From assembly GCA_000151295.1 (NCBI GenBank), contig GG745350.1, positions 48,088-112,087 of the forward strand: a DNA stretch of 64,000 nucleotides, given 5' to 3'. Origin of the DNA: Allomyces macrogynus ATCC 38327 (taxonomy: Eukaryota > Blastocladiomycota > Blastocladiomycetes > Blastocladiales > Blastocladiaceae). The notes below the pieces were generated by a model. That model worked only from the letters and a program-made list of their open reading frames with translations. It made no database searches and was not told the origin of the DNA. The translations under genes and the position numbers were made by a program. Below are positions 1 to 10,489 of this stretch, in pieces (the first letter of the stretch is position 1; each line of letters starts with the position of its first letter).

Positions 1-2
1 AG

Positions 3-800
3 TGGAACGCCAGCAACCAATCGGCGACTAACCAGGCCTCGAACCAGGCCTCGTCGAGCTCGTCGAACATGGCCGCGTGGCAGGCCGGCCAGGATCAGTG
101 GAAGCAGCAGATTGCCGCACACCAGGCGACCGAGCAGGCCTACCTGAATATGGTCAACGGCGGCAAGACGAACACGTCCTCATCGGCGACCAACCAGGCT
201 TCGAACCAGCAGTCGTCGTCGGGCGCCTGGAACGCGTCCAACCAGTCGCAGCAGTCGGGCGGCTGGAATGCGTCCAACCAGTCGCAGCAGAACGGCCAGT
301 GGAACGCGTCCAACCAGTCTTCCACCAACCAGCAGTCGGGCGGCAAGTGGAACTCTAACAACCAGTCGTCGACGAACCAGCAGTCCGGCAGCCAGTGGAA
401 CTCGACCAACCAGACGTCGACCAACCAGCAGTCGGGCGGCAGCTCACAGTGGAACTCGGGCAACCAGTCGAACTCGGGCAACCAGTCGAACCAGTCGAGC
501 CAGCAGACGGGCGGGTGGAACTCGGCCAACCAGTCTTCGACCAATCAGCAGTCGGGCGGCAAGTGGAACTCGTCGAACCAGTCCTCGAGCAACCAGCAGT
601 CGGGCGGCCAGTGGAACGCGTCGAACCAGTCGTCGACTAACCAGCAGTCCGGCGGACAGTGGAACTCGGGTGCGCAGGGTACCTCGTCGACGAGCATCCA
701 GGGCGGGTCGCAGTGGAACACGGGTATGCAGGGCGCGTCCTCGACGAGCATTCAGGGCGGGTCGCAGTGGAACTCGACCAACCAGCAGTCTGGTGGCGGC
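3..800 (+). repeat. In-frame tandem repeat coding WNxxNQSSTNQQSGG
   Basis: Units of roughly 33-54 bp repeat along the first 0.8 kb, each coding a Trp-Asn start followed by Asn-Gln-Ser and a Gln-Gln-Ser-Gly-Gly end. Unit length varies by whole codons, so the reading frame is kept. The repeat runs off the left edge of the window. Confidence 0.85.
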
Positions 801-3800
801 AAGTGGGGCACGACGACCGGCGCGACCTCGCAGCAATCGCAGTCGCAGTCGTCGTCCGGCAAGTGGAACTCGGGCTCTTCGCAGTCGCAGTCGCAGCAGC
901 AGGGCGGCCAGTGGAACAACGGCTCGTCGTCGCAGCAGCAGTCGCAGCAGCAGGTTGGCCAGTGGAACTCGGGCGCCAACTCGACCATGCACGGTGGGTC
1001 ATCGTCGTGGAACCAGCAGCAGAGCCAGAACCAGAACCAGAACTCGTCGTCGTCGTCGGCCTGGAACCAGCAGCAGATGCAGAACCAGAACCAGAGCTCG
1101 TCGACGTCGTGGAACAACTCGGGCCGCGTCAACGGCGGCAACGCCTACCAGACGGGCTGGTCGGCGTCGTCATCGGGCATGATGCCGTCGGGCATGATGG
1201 GCGCGTCGAGCGGGTACCAGTCGACCATTGGCCTCTGCAGCATGCCGATTCCCGGCGGCCAAATGTCGATGAACGGCTCGCAATGGGGCTACGCGCAGCA
1301 GCATCAGCAGCAGGGCGCCAACGGCCAGTCCTACAATGCCGCGTCGTCGTCGTCCTACCACGCGGCCTCGTCGTCGGCCGCGCAGCAGGCGAACTCGTCC
1401 AAGTACTCGTCGTCCTACCAGCAGCAGTCGAGCGGGTACCGCTCGCGCGGCCTCTTTGGCGGCGACGACTCGGAGACCGACTCGGACGACGAAAATGCGC
1501 GCGACGCTGACGGGTCGCGCTCGCGCGGCTTCTTCAAGAAGCTGTTTGGCGGTGACGACGCCACGAACCAGCAGCAGCCCAACGCGACCGTCGAGGAAGT
1601 GAACGCCAACATCCAGTACCTGAACGCGGGCACGGGCGACGCGCTCAACTTCCAGCAGGTCGGCAGCTCGGTCTCGGCCAGTTTCCAGAACGCGACCGCA
1701 GGCGCCATGGGTGCTGCCGCGGGTGCCATGGGCGCTGCCGGCTTCCAGGGCGCGGCCAGTTTCCAGGGCGGCAACGCCGACTACATGTCGGCATCATTCC
1801 AGCAGCAACAGTCGCAGCAGCAACAGCAGGAGTCGATGGACTACCAGCAGTCGCAGCAGTTTGGCGGTGCGACGAACATGGCCGCGGGCACCATGACCAC
1901 GATGGCGGCCGCGTCGTCGTCATTCACGTCCGAGGACCTGTCGTCGGTTGTGATCCAGGGCCAGCCGTCGTTCATGACCTCGGGCAAGTACATTCCGCAC
2001 CAACTGCAGTACGTGATGGGCATGTCGTCGGACATGGCCGCGTTCACGTCGCAGTCGAGCCAGCAGCGTCTGCAGGCGCAGGCCGAGTCGGCCGTGCAGT
2101 CGTGGAAGAACCAGCAGGAGCAGATGCGTTTCCAGGAGCAGCAGTTCCGCCAGCAGCAGGAGCAGATCCAGCAGATGCAGATGCAGCTTCAGCAGCAGGA
2201 GGAAATGCGCATCAAGCTCGAGCAGGAGCAGCGCATGAAGTTTGAAGAGGAGCAGCGCATGCAGTACGAACAGCACATGCAGCAGCAGCAGCAACAGCAG
2301 CAGATGCAGCAGCAGCAGCAGATGCAGCAGTCGCAGCAGATGCAGCAGTCGCAGCAGTCGGGCCAGGTCATCCACAAGACGCAGCCGCAGGCCGAGGACC
2401 AGGATCTCGCGCAGTACGCGGCTGTGCTCAACGACATCCAGACCAAGTACGGTAACGAGACGCAGGTCGTGGAGACGACCACGACCACAACGACCAACCA
2501 CCAGGAGATCAACGACAACAACAACGGCGCCAACCAGGGCCCGTTCATTGCCGTGTGCCCGCCCGCGCCCGTCGAGGTCGCGACCACGTCGCACCACCAC
2601 CAGCAGCAACAGCATCAGGCCAACTCAACGACGGTCGTGCACCACGACGAGACCATGACCAACTCGGCCGTGGCCGGTACCCTGGCCCTGTCGTGCGGCG
2701 GCAGCCAGCACCACCAGCACCACTATTGCCGCCGTCACCGCCACCGCCGCGAGCGCCCGGAGCGCCCCGTCGTCCCGGCCGTCGTGCCGGCGCCGGTGCC
2801 CGTCGTGTCGCAGCAGCCGACTGTCAACGTGCACGTCAACCAGCACGTCTACGTGCAGCAGCACGTGCACACCGAGGAGTACTCGTCGGACAGCGACTCG
2901 TCGTCGTCGTCGAGTGATGACGAATCGTCAGTCGTGCGTTCCGGCCACAAGCACCACCGCTCGTCGTCGTCGCACCGCCGCCACCACCGCGATTCGGCGC
3001 GGGTTCAGAGCGAGGATGACCGCATCAACACGATCGTCCAGCGGTACCAGACCGAGCAGCGCGTGTCACGCCGCCACCACCACCACCATGATGATTCGTC
3101 GTCGTCGTCGTCGTCGTCATCGTCTTCTTCTTCGTCGTCGTCGTCGTCGGACTCGGTACGCTCGACTTCTCCTGCGAATTACGCGAAAAGGACGTCTCCT
3201 TACTCTTTTCTTTCGCAACTCTCCGTAGGACGCCGGTGCCCGCGTTTCGAACCACGTCAAGGACGTCAAGACGAACGTGACCATCACCAAGACCGACTCG
3301 ACCAACATCGTGAACCACGGCACGGCCGCGTCATCGGCGTCCAAGAACGCGACCTACTCGTCGACGTTCCAGGACTCGACGACCAACATTCACGGCACCG
3401 ACGTTGATGAGCGCACCAAGCGCATTTACGACTTTGCCTCGGTAGGGATTTGTTTTCCTTCGAGTCGTTTCCTCGCCTTGACCATCAACTGACATTCCAT
3501 TTCTGGGCCCTATTTGCAGATGATGTACCAGCTCGGCGCCAACGCCACCAACATCTCGCAGCAGCAGGAGCAGCACGTCCAGCAGCGCAGCCAGCAGCAG
3601 CAGGCTTCGTCGTCGGCCAACTCGACGATCCGCTGCTTTTGCGACGACTGCCGCCGCCAGGCCGGCCTCCCGGCGCTGTCGTCGACCAACAAGTCGACGG
3701 CCTCGTCGTCGCGCCGCTCGTCGAGCCGGTCGCAGAGCCGCCACCGCCACTCGCGCAGTGAGAGCCGCGCCCGATCGCAGTCGCAGTCGCAGTCGCAGTC

Positions 3801-4182
3801 GAGCAAGTCGGTCAAGAAGTCGGTCTCGTCGGGCAAGACCTCGGCGACGATCACAGCCAACGTGAGCACCAGCAAGTCGGGTGCCGCCAAGTCGTCGGCC
3901 TCGTCGACGTCGGCCAGCAAGGCGGCCAAGAAGCAGCAGGACGAGCAGTTGCTCAAGGTCCTCGGCATGTCGAACGCGTCGGCCACGACCTCGACCAAGA
4001 AGGAATCGTCGTCGTCATCGTCCAAGCTTGTGCGGTCGGCCATGAAGGGTTCGGCGCAGTCGGTTGCGTCGACGACGGCCTCGGGCAAGACGCGGAAGTC
4101 GGTGTGCGTCGGCGCCCGCAACGGGTGCACGTGCTCGCGCTGCCGCATGCTCGAGGGTCTCCTGGAGCAGGTGCTGCTGTAA
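3..4182 (+). CDS. Q/N/S-rich low-complexity repeat protein with C-terminal CxCxxC motifs (5' end outside window)
   Basis: Function not recognised. The frame is open from base 3 and starts inside a repeat, so the true N-terminus lies upstream. Exons 3-3155, 3229-3441 and 3520-4182, joined in phase 0 (donors GTACGC and GTAGGG, acceptors TAG and CAG), give 1342 visible residues. Order: tandem repeats around WNxxNQSSTNQQSGG (about residues 1-265), Q/S/N-rich sequence, two related motifs RSRGLFGGDDSE and SRGFFKKLFGGDD, a hydrophilic Ala/Gly/Gln part, a Gln/Glu-rich probable coiled coil (about residues 700-790), His-rich and Ser/Asp runs, and a basic Ser-rich tail. The tail has two cysteine motifs, CFCDDC and CTCSRC, that could bind a metal as a pair. 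Composition resembles prion-like or scaffold proteins. No signal peptide can be judged because the start is missing. The coding call is strong; any function would be a guess. Confidence 0.8.
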
Positions 4183-5643
4183 AGCGTCGAGGGCGTCGAT
4201 GCCCACTGCGCACCGCTCTGATTTGTTGACCGTTTGCTTTTTGCTACGCCTCATCACATCTAGCAACCTTGTCATTTATTCGTTCCTGCCCCTCTCGTTT
4301 GCTCCATCTTTGCCCCCCGGTTGCTCATCGCATCATTTTGCTCTTGTCATCCTCTAATCCTTGTTCGTTTGTGCTTACTTGCAACCTTTCATTCAACACG
4401 AATCGCACGCTTGTTCCAAAATGATCGGGATCGCTGCTTTGCTTCCATCGAGCAAGCGCGACACTTGAATTGTGCTGTGCCATTACGTTCGAAGTTGAGC
4501 TCGGAATTGGAATGAAAACGTGGAATACGACAAGCAATGGTGTGCCATCGTCAGCAGTCAGGGTCACCTTTGACAAGGCCCGACGCGGAGCTTTGAGAAT
4601 TGACGGGTGTGACGCCCAGACGCAGGTGAAATCGTCGGCGCGCATGCGTGCCAGGAGAGAAATGTGTGCAACAAGAACCGACCCAGTTTTCTCAGAGCGC
4701 ATGGAGGGTACGAGCACGAGCCAGTCAAACGCGAGGATGGGGAACAATCGGAAGGGGAACGGCAAGAGAGAACTGTATTCAATTTCATGGACAAGCATCA
4801 ACGCTAAGAGTAATGTTCGCAAAGAAGTATCAAGGGTATGTGCGCGGATACGTTGTCGCGCTCCGACTCGAGATGCACGAGCGCAGCGGTTCGTCACTGC
4901 TCCGAATGCGAAGCATGCGACATGCTGCAGGGCCACAGAATATGGCTGACGCATCGCCATTGAGAACCAGCGGAAGGCCGTGGGGAGGAGGGAAAGGACT
5001 GAGGGGTCGTAACGTATGCGCGCGTTACCACATCGACTGGGCCAAGGAAAAGCAGCGTTGGTGAGAATCAGCGTTTGCAAGGACACCGTTTGCCGCCGCT
5101 ATACGTTCGAGGATCCTACTCAGCAGCAGCTGTGACGAAAAGAGTGGAGAGGATGTGCGTGGATGTAAGCGCATCTCGCTTGACCTGATGAGGTCGTCGA
5201 TTGGCTCGTGAGCAAGCAATGGCGTCGTTGATTGGTTGGCCTTTCCGTCGTTTGTCAAAGTACGTATTGCTGGATTGTTTGCCTTCTTTAAAAATGATTG
5301 GGCTGAGATGGATCGCCGGATGTTGATGCCCCAGTGCACATCAACATCCACGTCCGCGTGCATGACAGGCAAGAAGCTGAACGGCAGAGAAAGTATGAGA
5401 TCGGTGCGGCTGGAACGTTGGACATGGACCAAGACTTGTGGAACGGCCAGGTGCGGGAAAGGGATAAACCGTGAAAGCATCAATGCACAGAAACAGACAT
5501 TTCAGATCTGGATTAGAGCAACCGACTGCGTCAGTTGTTCCATTCCAATCGTCGTCGCCACGCTCCTGCCGTGTCTTTGCCAAGTGGATCCCTCCACGAA
5601 CTTTCGCATCGTCATAATCGAGCGATCAATCATGAAGGAAGAG
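4183..5643. other. Intergenic, no supported gene
   Basis: Contains the 3' end of the Q/N-rich gene followed by sequence of lower GC. Open frames exist on both strands (the longest is about 250 codons on the minus strand), but none shows a domain, a convincing codon pattern or splice structure. Confidence 0.6.
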
Positions 5644-5650
5644 TATAAAA
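5644..5650 (+). promoter_or_regulatory. TATA box
   Basis: TATAAAA inside GTATAAAACGGCGCG, 62 bases before the candidate ATG at 5712. The same 15-base string surrounds the TATA box of the expansin-like gene at 57541, which supports a real promoter. Confidence 0.5.
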
Positions 5651-5659
5651 CGGCGCGGC

Positions 5660-6430
5660 TCGCCGCGGTAGCTCAATCTCTCTCGGCAATCTTGTTTCTC
5701 TGCAGCTCTCGATGCTGGTGTCATTGGTGTTGGTTGTTCTGTTTGCTATCCTGTTCACTGGCTGCGCACCATGCGCGATGGAGTCTATGGAGAAGAGCCA
5801 TGTATGGATGGAGCTTGGGTCTCACGTAGGTGTTCTACGTCGTGGGTCCAAGCACCGAGATTGCCTGCGCCCCTTGCTCGTCGAGGGGCCTTGCACGAAT
5901 GCCTGCTGGTGGATGGTTTGGCGCTGTATATTTGTTGTTGTCTGACATTGGTTATTGTCCTGGCCTGCATTGGCCCCATGATGATGAGCGTGTCAAGACT
6001 GCCGAACCAAGAGGCTGTGCACGCCGCCGCTACACGACAATATATCTTTCGAATATCAGACGAGGAACGAGGCGAGGACAGCAAAAGCTGGTATGATACT
6101 TAGACGTGGCACGTGGCCTGGCCTGTTGGGAGGAGTTTCAAACGGTGCGTCTCGTTGCACCAGCCTCATCTCCCTCGACAGTCTCGCCTCTCTGATGCGC
6201 TCGCTACTAGTGTCGTTGTTGTTGCTACCCTATCCACTGGCTGCGCACCGCGCGCAACGGAGTTTATGGTGATGCAACAATGTATGGAGTTGAAGCAATG
6301 TGTGGAATCGGGGTCTCACGGCGGTCTTCCCCGTCTTGGGTCCAAGCACCGCCCCTTTTTCGCCGAGGGGCCGCGCACAAATGTCTGCTGGTGGATGGTT
6401 TGGCGCTCTTGTTTACTGTTGTTTCCTGTT
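5660..6430 (+). repeat. Two diverged direct-repeat copies (about 5660-5945 and 6140-6430)
   Basis: The copies share anchors in the same order: CTGGCTGCGCACC, a GGGTCTCACG.G segment, GGGTCCAAGCACCG, GAGGGGCC.., and TGCTGGTGGATGGTTTGGCG. The start-to-start offset is about 480 bp. Divergence is substantial, so the duplication is old. Confidence 0.75.
5712..5945 (+). CDS. Candidate small secreted Cys-containing protein (77 aa)
   Basis: ATG at 5712 opens a 77-residue frame whose first 20 residues (MLVSLVLVVLFAILFTGCAP) look like a signal peptide, followed by a short Cys/Trp-containing mature part ending in a hydrophobic stretch. A TATA box lies 62 bases upstream, the same spacing as in the expansin-like genes of this window. 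A diverged copy of the region at 6190-6430 keeps several residues of the same frame (GCAPxAxExM, GSKHR, WWMVWR), but there the matching ATG runs into an early stop. No family is recognised. It could be a small effector-like secreted protein or simply an open frame in a repeat. Confidence 0.3.
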   Translation: MLVSLVLVVLFAILFTGCAPCAMESMEKSHVWMELGSHVGVLRRGSKHRDCLRPLLVEGPCTNACWWMVWRCIFVVV

Positions 6431-6846
6431 TCCCCTGTTGTTTCCTGGTGTTTACTGCCGTTGCTGGCTTTATTTGTCGCACACTGGAAGTGGCAGTAGC
6501 TCCTTGGGTTAGGACTGCTCGTCGCAATGTCATTTTGCTGCCGGCGTGCCATGAAGATGAGTTTGGCGCGCGCGATATGGTTGCCAGCACCACGGGCCGT
6601 GACGCGTTCACGGCCACGGCACCTGCCCGCGTGCCGGTAGCAACATGCGACAAGCCAAAAAAGAAAAGAATAAAATAAGCATGCATGGCAGAAAGAATGC
6701 TTGTTATCCGACGCGGCAACGCTCCATCACAACCAAAACCAAAACTCGAACTCTGTATTCAGACAAAATGGCCAATCGCCCTCGGGGTTCACTTCTCAGC
6801 GCTTCGCGAATCGCAGCCTGCGCCGTGCATGCGTCCCGTGCAAGAC
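6431..6846. other. Intergenic between the repeat pair and the amidohydrolase 3' end
   Basis: No gene seen. It should contain the 3' UTR of the minus-strand amidohydrolase; an AATAAA-type signal cannot be assigned with confidence. Confidence 0.5.
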
Positions 6847-9800
6847 TTACTGGTACACATGCACGGGCTTCCGCAGCACGCCCTCCTCGGCCACCCCATC
6901 CACAAACATGACGAGCTGTGTTTTCAACTCGCCCAAATTGCCGTTCCACACATTGAACCGCGCGGCCCCACCGAGCTGCAGCGCCTCCTCGACCGACCGC
7001 GGCTTGTCCTCGCGACCCGTCAGCAAATCGAGCACTTCCGTCGACACTGCGCGCACCATCTCCTGCTCGGTCCACCCGGCCAACGCGCGGACCCACCCGG
7101 CATCAAAACGCAAATTGCGAGCGTGCGAGAGCTCCTTCGGGTACGTCGCGAGCGCGACCCGAACACCCGCATCGCGCAAGACCTTGGCAGCGTGTACGGC
7201 GCCACGGAACGCGTGCGGCGGCGACAGGCACCGGCGCGCGTCCCAGGCCTTCGGGATGCACCGCGCGGGACTCAGGAGCACGCTCGTCTTCGGGGACGCG
7301 GCGAGCAAGTCGACGGCGAGGTGCGCCTCGGCGCCACCGGCAATCACCCACTGCTGCCTGTGCTTCGGGTCGACGTCGCGCTTGACGCCGAGGACGGCGG
7401 CAATGTGGTTCGCCGAGTCCGTGTGGATCACGAGCGGGAGCTTACCGGAGACGACGCGCGCGAGCGGGCCGTCATCGGCCGACTGCAGAGCGCGGCGCAG
7501 CGCGCCGACTTGCCCGGCAATCGACCCGGCGGGGGACCCTTTCTTCTTGGCCTCGGTGTTGACCCACGTGTGCACAGCAGCCTCAGCGTCGACGATCACG
7601 GGGATGTCGTGGCCCGTGGCCGCGACGGCCGACACGGCAAATGTGATGCCGGTGCCCGACGGCTCGACTTGCGGCGGGCTGATAATGAGCCCGATCCCCT
7701 GGTTGTGCGCAGCGGCCTCGAGCTTGCCGCCAGCCTGCAGCGCGTCCTTGCCGTAAACGACCGTGTCAGGTCCGACGACAGAGGTCCCGTCGGTCGTGCC
7801 CGATTCCTGCACGATTTCGACGAGCCCCAGCGTCGTGCCGGCCAGGACGAGCGACGGCGTGATCACGCCGCCGCGCACGTCCACGACGGCAGCGCCCTTG
7901 GGCGCGACAGCCGAGCAATCGGCGGCGACACACGCAATCTTGCCCTTGATGACCACGACCTGCTGGTCATGCACGACCACATCGCCCGTGACGATCCGGC
8001 CCACGTTCTTGAACCACGCCGACGTTGCGTCAGTGCCCGGCACGTTCACGACCGCGGGCGACGTGAGCCCCTCGTCGAGCGCGTCCTGCACCTTGCCCGT
8101 GACGAGTTTCTTGACGGGGTTCTCGTACGCGAGGGCGCCATCGACAAACACGGCGTCAGGCATCGCGCCGACGGCGAATGGGTGCGCGGGCCACAGCACC
8201 ACATCAGCGTCCATGCCAACGGCCACAGACCCGACGCGGTGGTCGACGCCCATGAGTTTCGCGGGGATCGACGTGAGCGCCTTGATCACGGTCTGCTCAT
8301 CGAGCCCGTACTGGATCGACCGAGCGGATTCGTGCACGAGGAACTGCGAGTGCAGGACCGGGTGGTCCGACTTGAATGCGAACTGGATCCCGGCGTCCTT
8401 GAGAATCTGCGGCGCGTAGACGGACCCCTGGTAGGCCTCGGCCTTGAACCCCCAGTGGTCCGAAAAGATCTGGTGGCGGAGAATCGACCTGTCAGCAAGT
8501 TGATTCAGAAGCACGTCCGAAAGAATCAAAACGTCGAACGTACCGCCGCGCCAATTGGCTCCCGGCCCTCGGCCTCCCACTGCTTGAGCGCAGGCGTCAC
8601 GGCATGCATGTCGAGCGCGTGGTGGAACGCGGCAATTGAGAAGTTGAACTCGCGCGCAATGCGCATCTGCGCGACAATGTCGTTCACCTGGTAGCAGTGC
8701 CAGTTGACCTTGATCTGGCCACGTAAGATCGCGACCACTTGCTCGAGCTCAATCGAGTTCGGGAACCGGCCCTTCGGGTGCACAATCGCATGTGACTTGT
8801 CGCTGCTGCTCGAGTGGTACTTGGCAAACTTGGCCGCGTCCTTGGCCTGCATCTCGGCGATCCGGCACCACTCGTCCTGCTGGTCACGCAGCGCCGCGGC
8901 CTGCTCGTACTTGGCGCGAGTCAAGAACGAGCTGCCCATGCGCGTGTACGGCATTTCCTCGCGGTCGCGGCCGTAGTGTTTGGGGTTCTCGCCGCACGCG
9001 TGCTTGGCCCACCGCCACTGCGGCCCGCCGACCTGCGCGGCATTCGCCGAGGTGATGTTGGCGTGCAAGAGCATGTCCTCGACATTGTTGGAGGGCTTGA
9101 CGGGCGTCTTGAACGCGTAGGCCTAGAAGTGACCGCTCGGTGGTCAGAGAACGATCCTCAACAGACAAAAGAAAGGGATCCAAACACCGTCCACACACGT
9201 ACCTCGCCGCCCATCAAGTTGGCTGAGCCCGGCAGCACCAAAATTGTCGTGACGCCGCCCGACAAGATCAGCGGCAACGCCTTGTCGCGCGGATTGAACG
9301 CGTCAATCGACCGCACGTGCGGCAGTGCTGGATTGCCGTACTCATTTGTGTCTTCCGTTGCCGCGAGCGTCGGGTAACTATCGACGCCCGCGTGCGAGTG
9401 CATGTCGACGATCCCCGGCGTCAAAACACGGCCATGCGCGTCAACCACCTTTGCGACCTCGGGAATCTCGAGGTTCGTGCCAATATCGGCGATCAAGCCG
9501 TCCTTGAGCAGCACATCGGTCGCGGGGAACACGCCGCCGCGGCCGTCCCAGACGGTCGCGTTGCGAATCACCGTGACCACGCCGTTCGACGCGTCGCGCG
9601 GGTTGATCCGGTTGGCTACCTTGGTCGAAACGGTCGGCGCGCGCGCGCGGCATTGCGCGAGCCCGTGCTGCCACTCGAGGTCCGACAGCAGCGCCGCGTT
9701 CCCGCCCGAGAGGATTTCGGCGCGGTGCCGGCGCTCGGTGCGCACGGCGTGCTTGTGGCCGAAATACGCCAGGACAAACAGGGCCGCGAAGACAGCGAGC

Positions 9801-10021
9801 CCGGCGAACGCGACGTTGCGCGGCGTGCACTTGTTGCGGGGCTTCTTGTACTTGTACGCGCCGACAGCACGCTTCTCGTCGAAGAGCAGGTAGGCGGCAT
9901 CGTCAGCGTCCGACCCGGACGCGGACGACGCGCTGGACGTGAAGTTGCCGGGTACGGGCATGGGCACGGCGTGGTGGCCCGGGTACCCGGCGACTGGGGC
10001 GCGCCGCTTGAGCGAGGGCAT
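6847..10021 (-). CDS. Membrane-anchored amidohydrolase-superfamily protein, tandem catalytic and degenerate halves
   Basis: Exons 10021-9203, 9122-8544 and 8469-6847 give 1006 residues. The N-terminus is cytosolic in type; one membrane segment (about residues 70-88) suggests a type II signal anchor. The first half is an imidazolonepropionase-like amidohydrolase (COG1228 type). It has TPGIVDMHSH (metal His208 and His210), GSANLMGGE then AYAFKTP across intron 1, HACGENPK, WHCYQVNDI, a FHHAL segment and AFKSDHP (Asp). Intron 2 is placed so that REPIGAA joins IFSDHWGFKAEAY, the conserved order in the family. A second half restarts near residue 630 with VVHDQQVVVIKGK and GVITPSL but has no HxH pair, so it is probably non-catalytic. 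Similar long, anchored proteins occur in fungi, some named carbohydrate esterase family 9-like. The substrate is unknown. Splicing and family call are firm. Confidence 0.85.
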
Positions 10022-10097
10022 CTTGGTCGAGCGGGTGCAGCGAGTTGCAAGCTGCTGGTCCTTGATCCGCGAAAGCTACAATGGATTGTTTGCTGAG

Positions 10098-10118
10098 GAG
10101 AGAGAGAGAGAGAGAGAG
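10098..10118 (+). repeat. (AG)n microsatellite in the 5' UTR
   Basis: About ten AG repeats lie between the TATA box and ATG of the amidohydrolase gene. On the transcript strand this is a CT-rich leader. Confidence 0.8.
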
Positions 10119-10180
10119 CGTCGGGCAATGGGAAGCACGACAGCCGATCGGGTCCTTGTCGACGATGTGTCCCGTCCTCC

Positions 10181-10189
10181 CTTTATATA
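10181..10189 (-). promoter_or_regulatory. TATA box of the amidohydrolase gene
   Basis: GTATATAAAG on the minus strand, about 165 bases before the ATG at 10021, is the only clear TATA element between this gene and the kinase gene. Confidence 0.5.
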
Positions 10190-10489
10190 CTCGTCAGCGA
10201 GCGTGACACTGCGGCCGGCCTTGTCCTTCGTGAACGAGCATCGCTGCCGGTCACGACATGCGCGTCGCTGTGTGCGCCAGGCACGCGCTCTCCAAACGCG
10301 GTTTGCCCGACCGACAATGTTCCCATGGGCGCAAAGGACGGCCCGCACGTCGGCCCGCGCCTTGCTCCGCCATCCACGGACGCGTCGTGATTGAAGTGTT
10401 GCAATCCTATTCAACCGCATCGCCATGAGCGCCATGTCCGCGTGGACGATCCTCACCGATCTGCCCAGCTTCATGTATTCAAACGTCCA
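10190..10489. other. Intergenic between the amidohydrolase promoter and the kinase stop
   Basis: Two minus-strand genes are head to tail here. Nothing beyond probable promoter and 3' UTR sequence is seen. Confidence 0.5.

Noticed and set aside
4325..5086. Minus-strand open frame of 253 codons
   Set aside because: Composition and codon use are unlike the confirmed genes, it has no domain or signal, and it overlaps the 3' flank of the upstream gene.
8470..8495. Alternative acceptor GACAG (upstream of 8469) for intron 2 of the amidohydrolase
   Set aside because: It would break the reading frame; the CCACCAG acceptor gives the conserved IFSDHWG join in phase.
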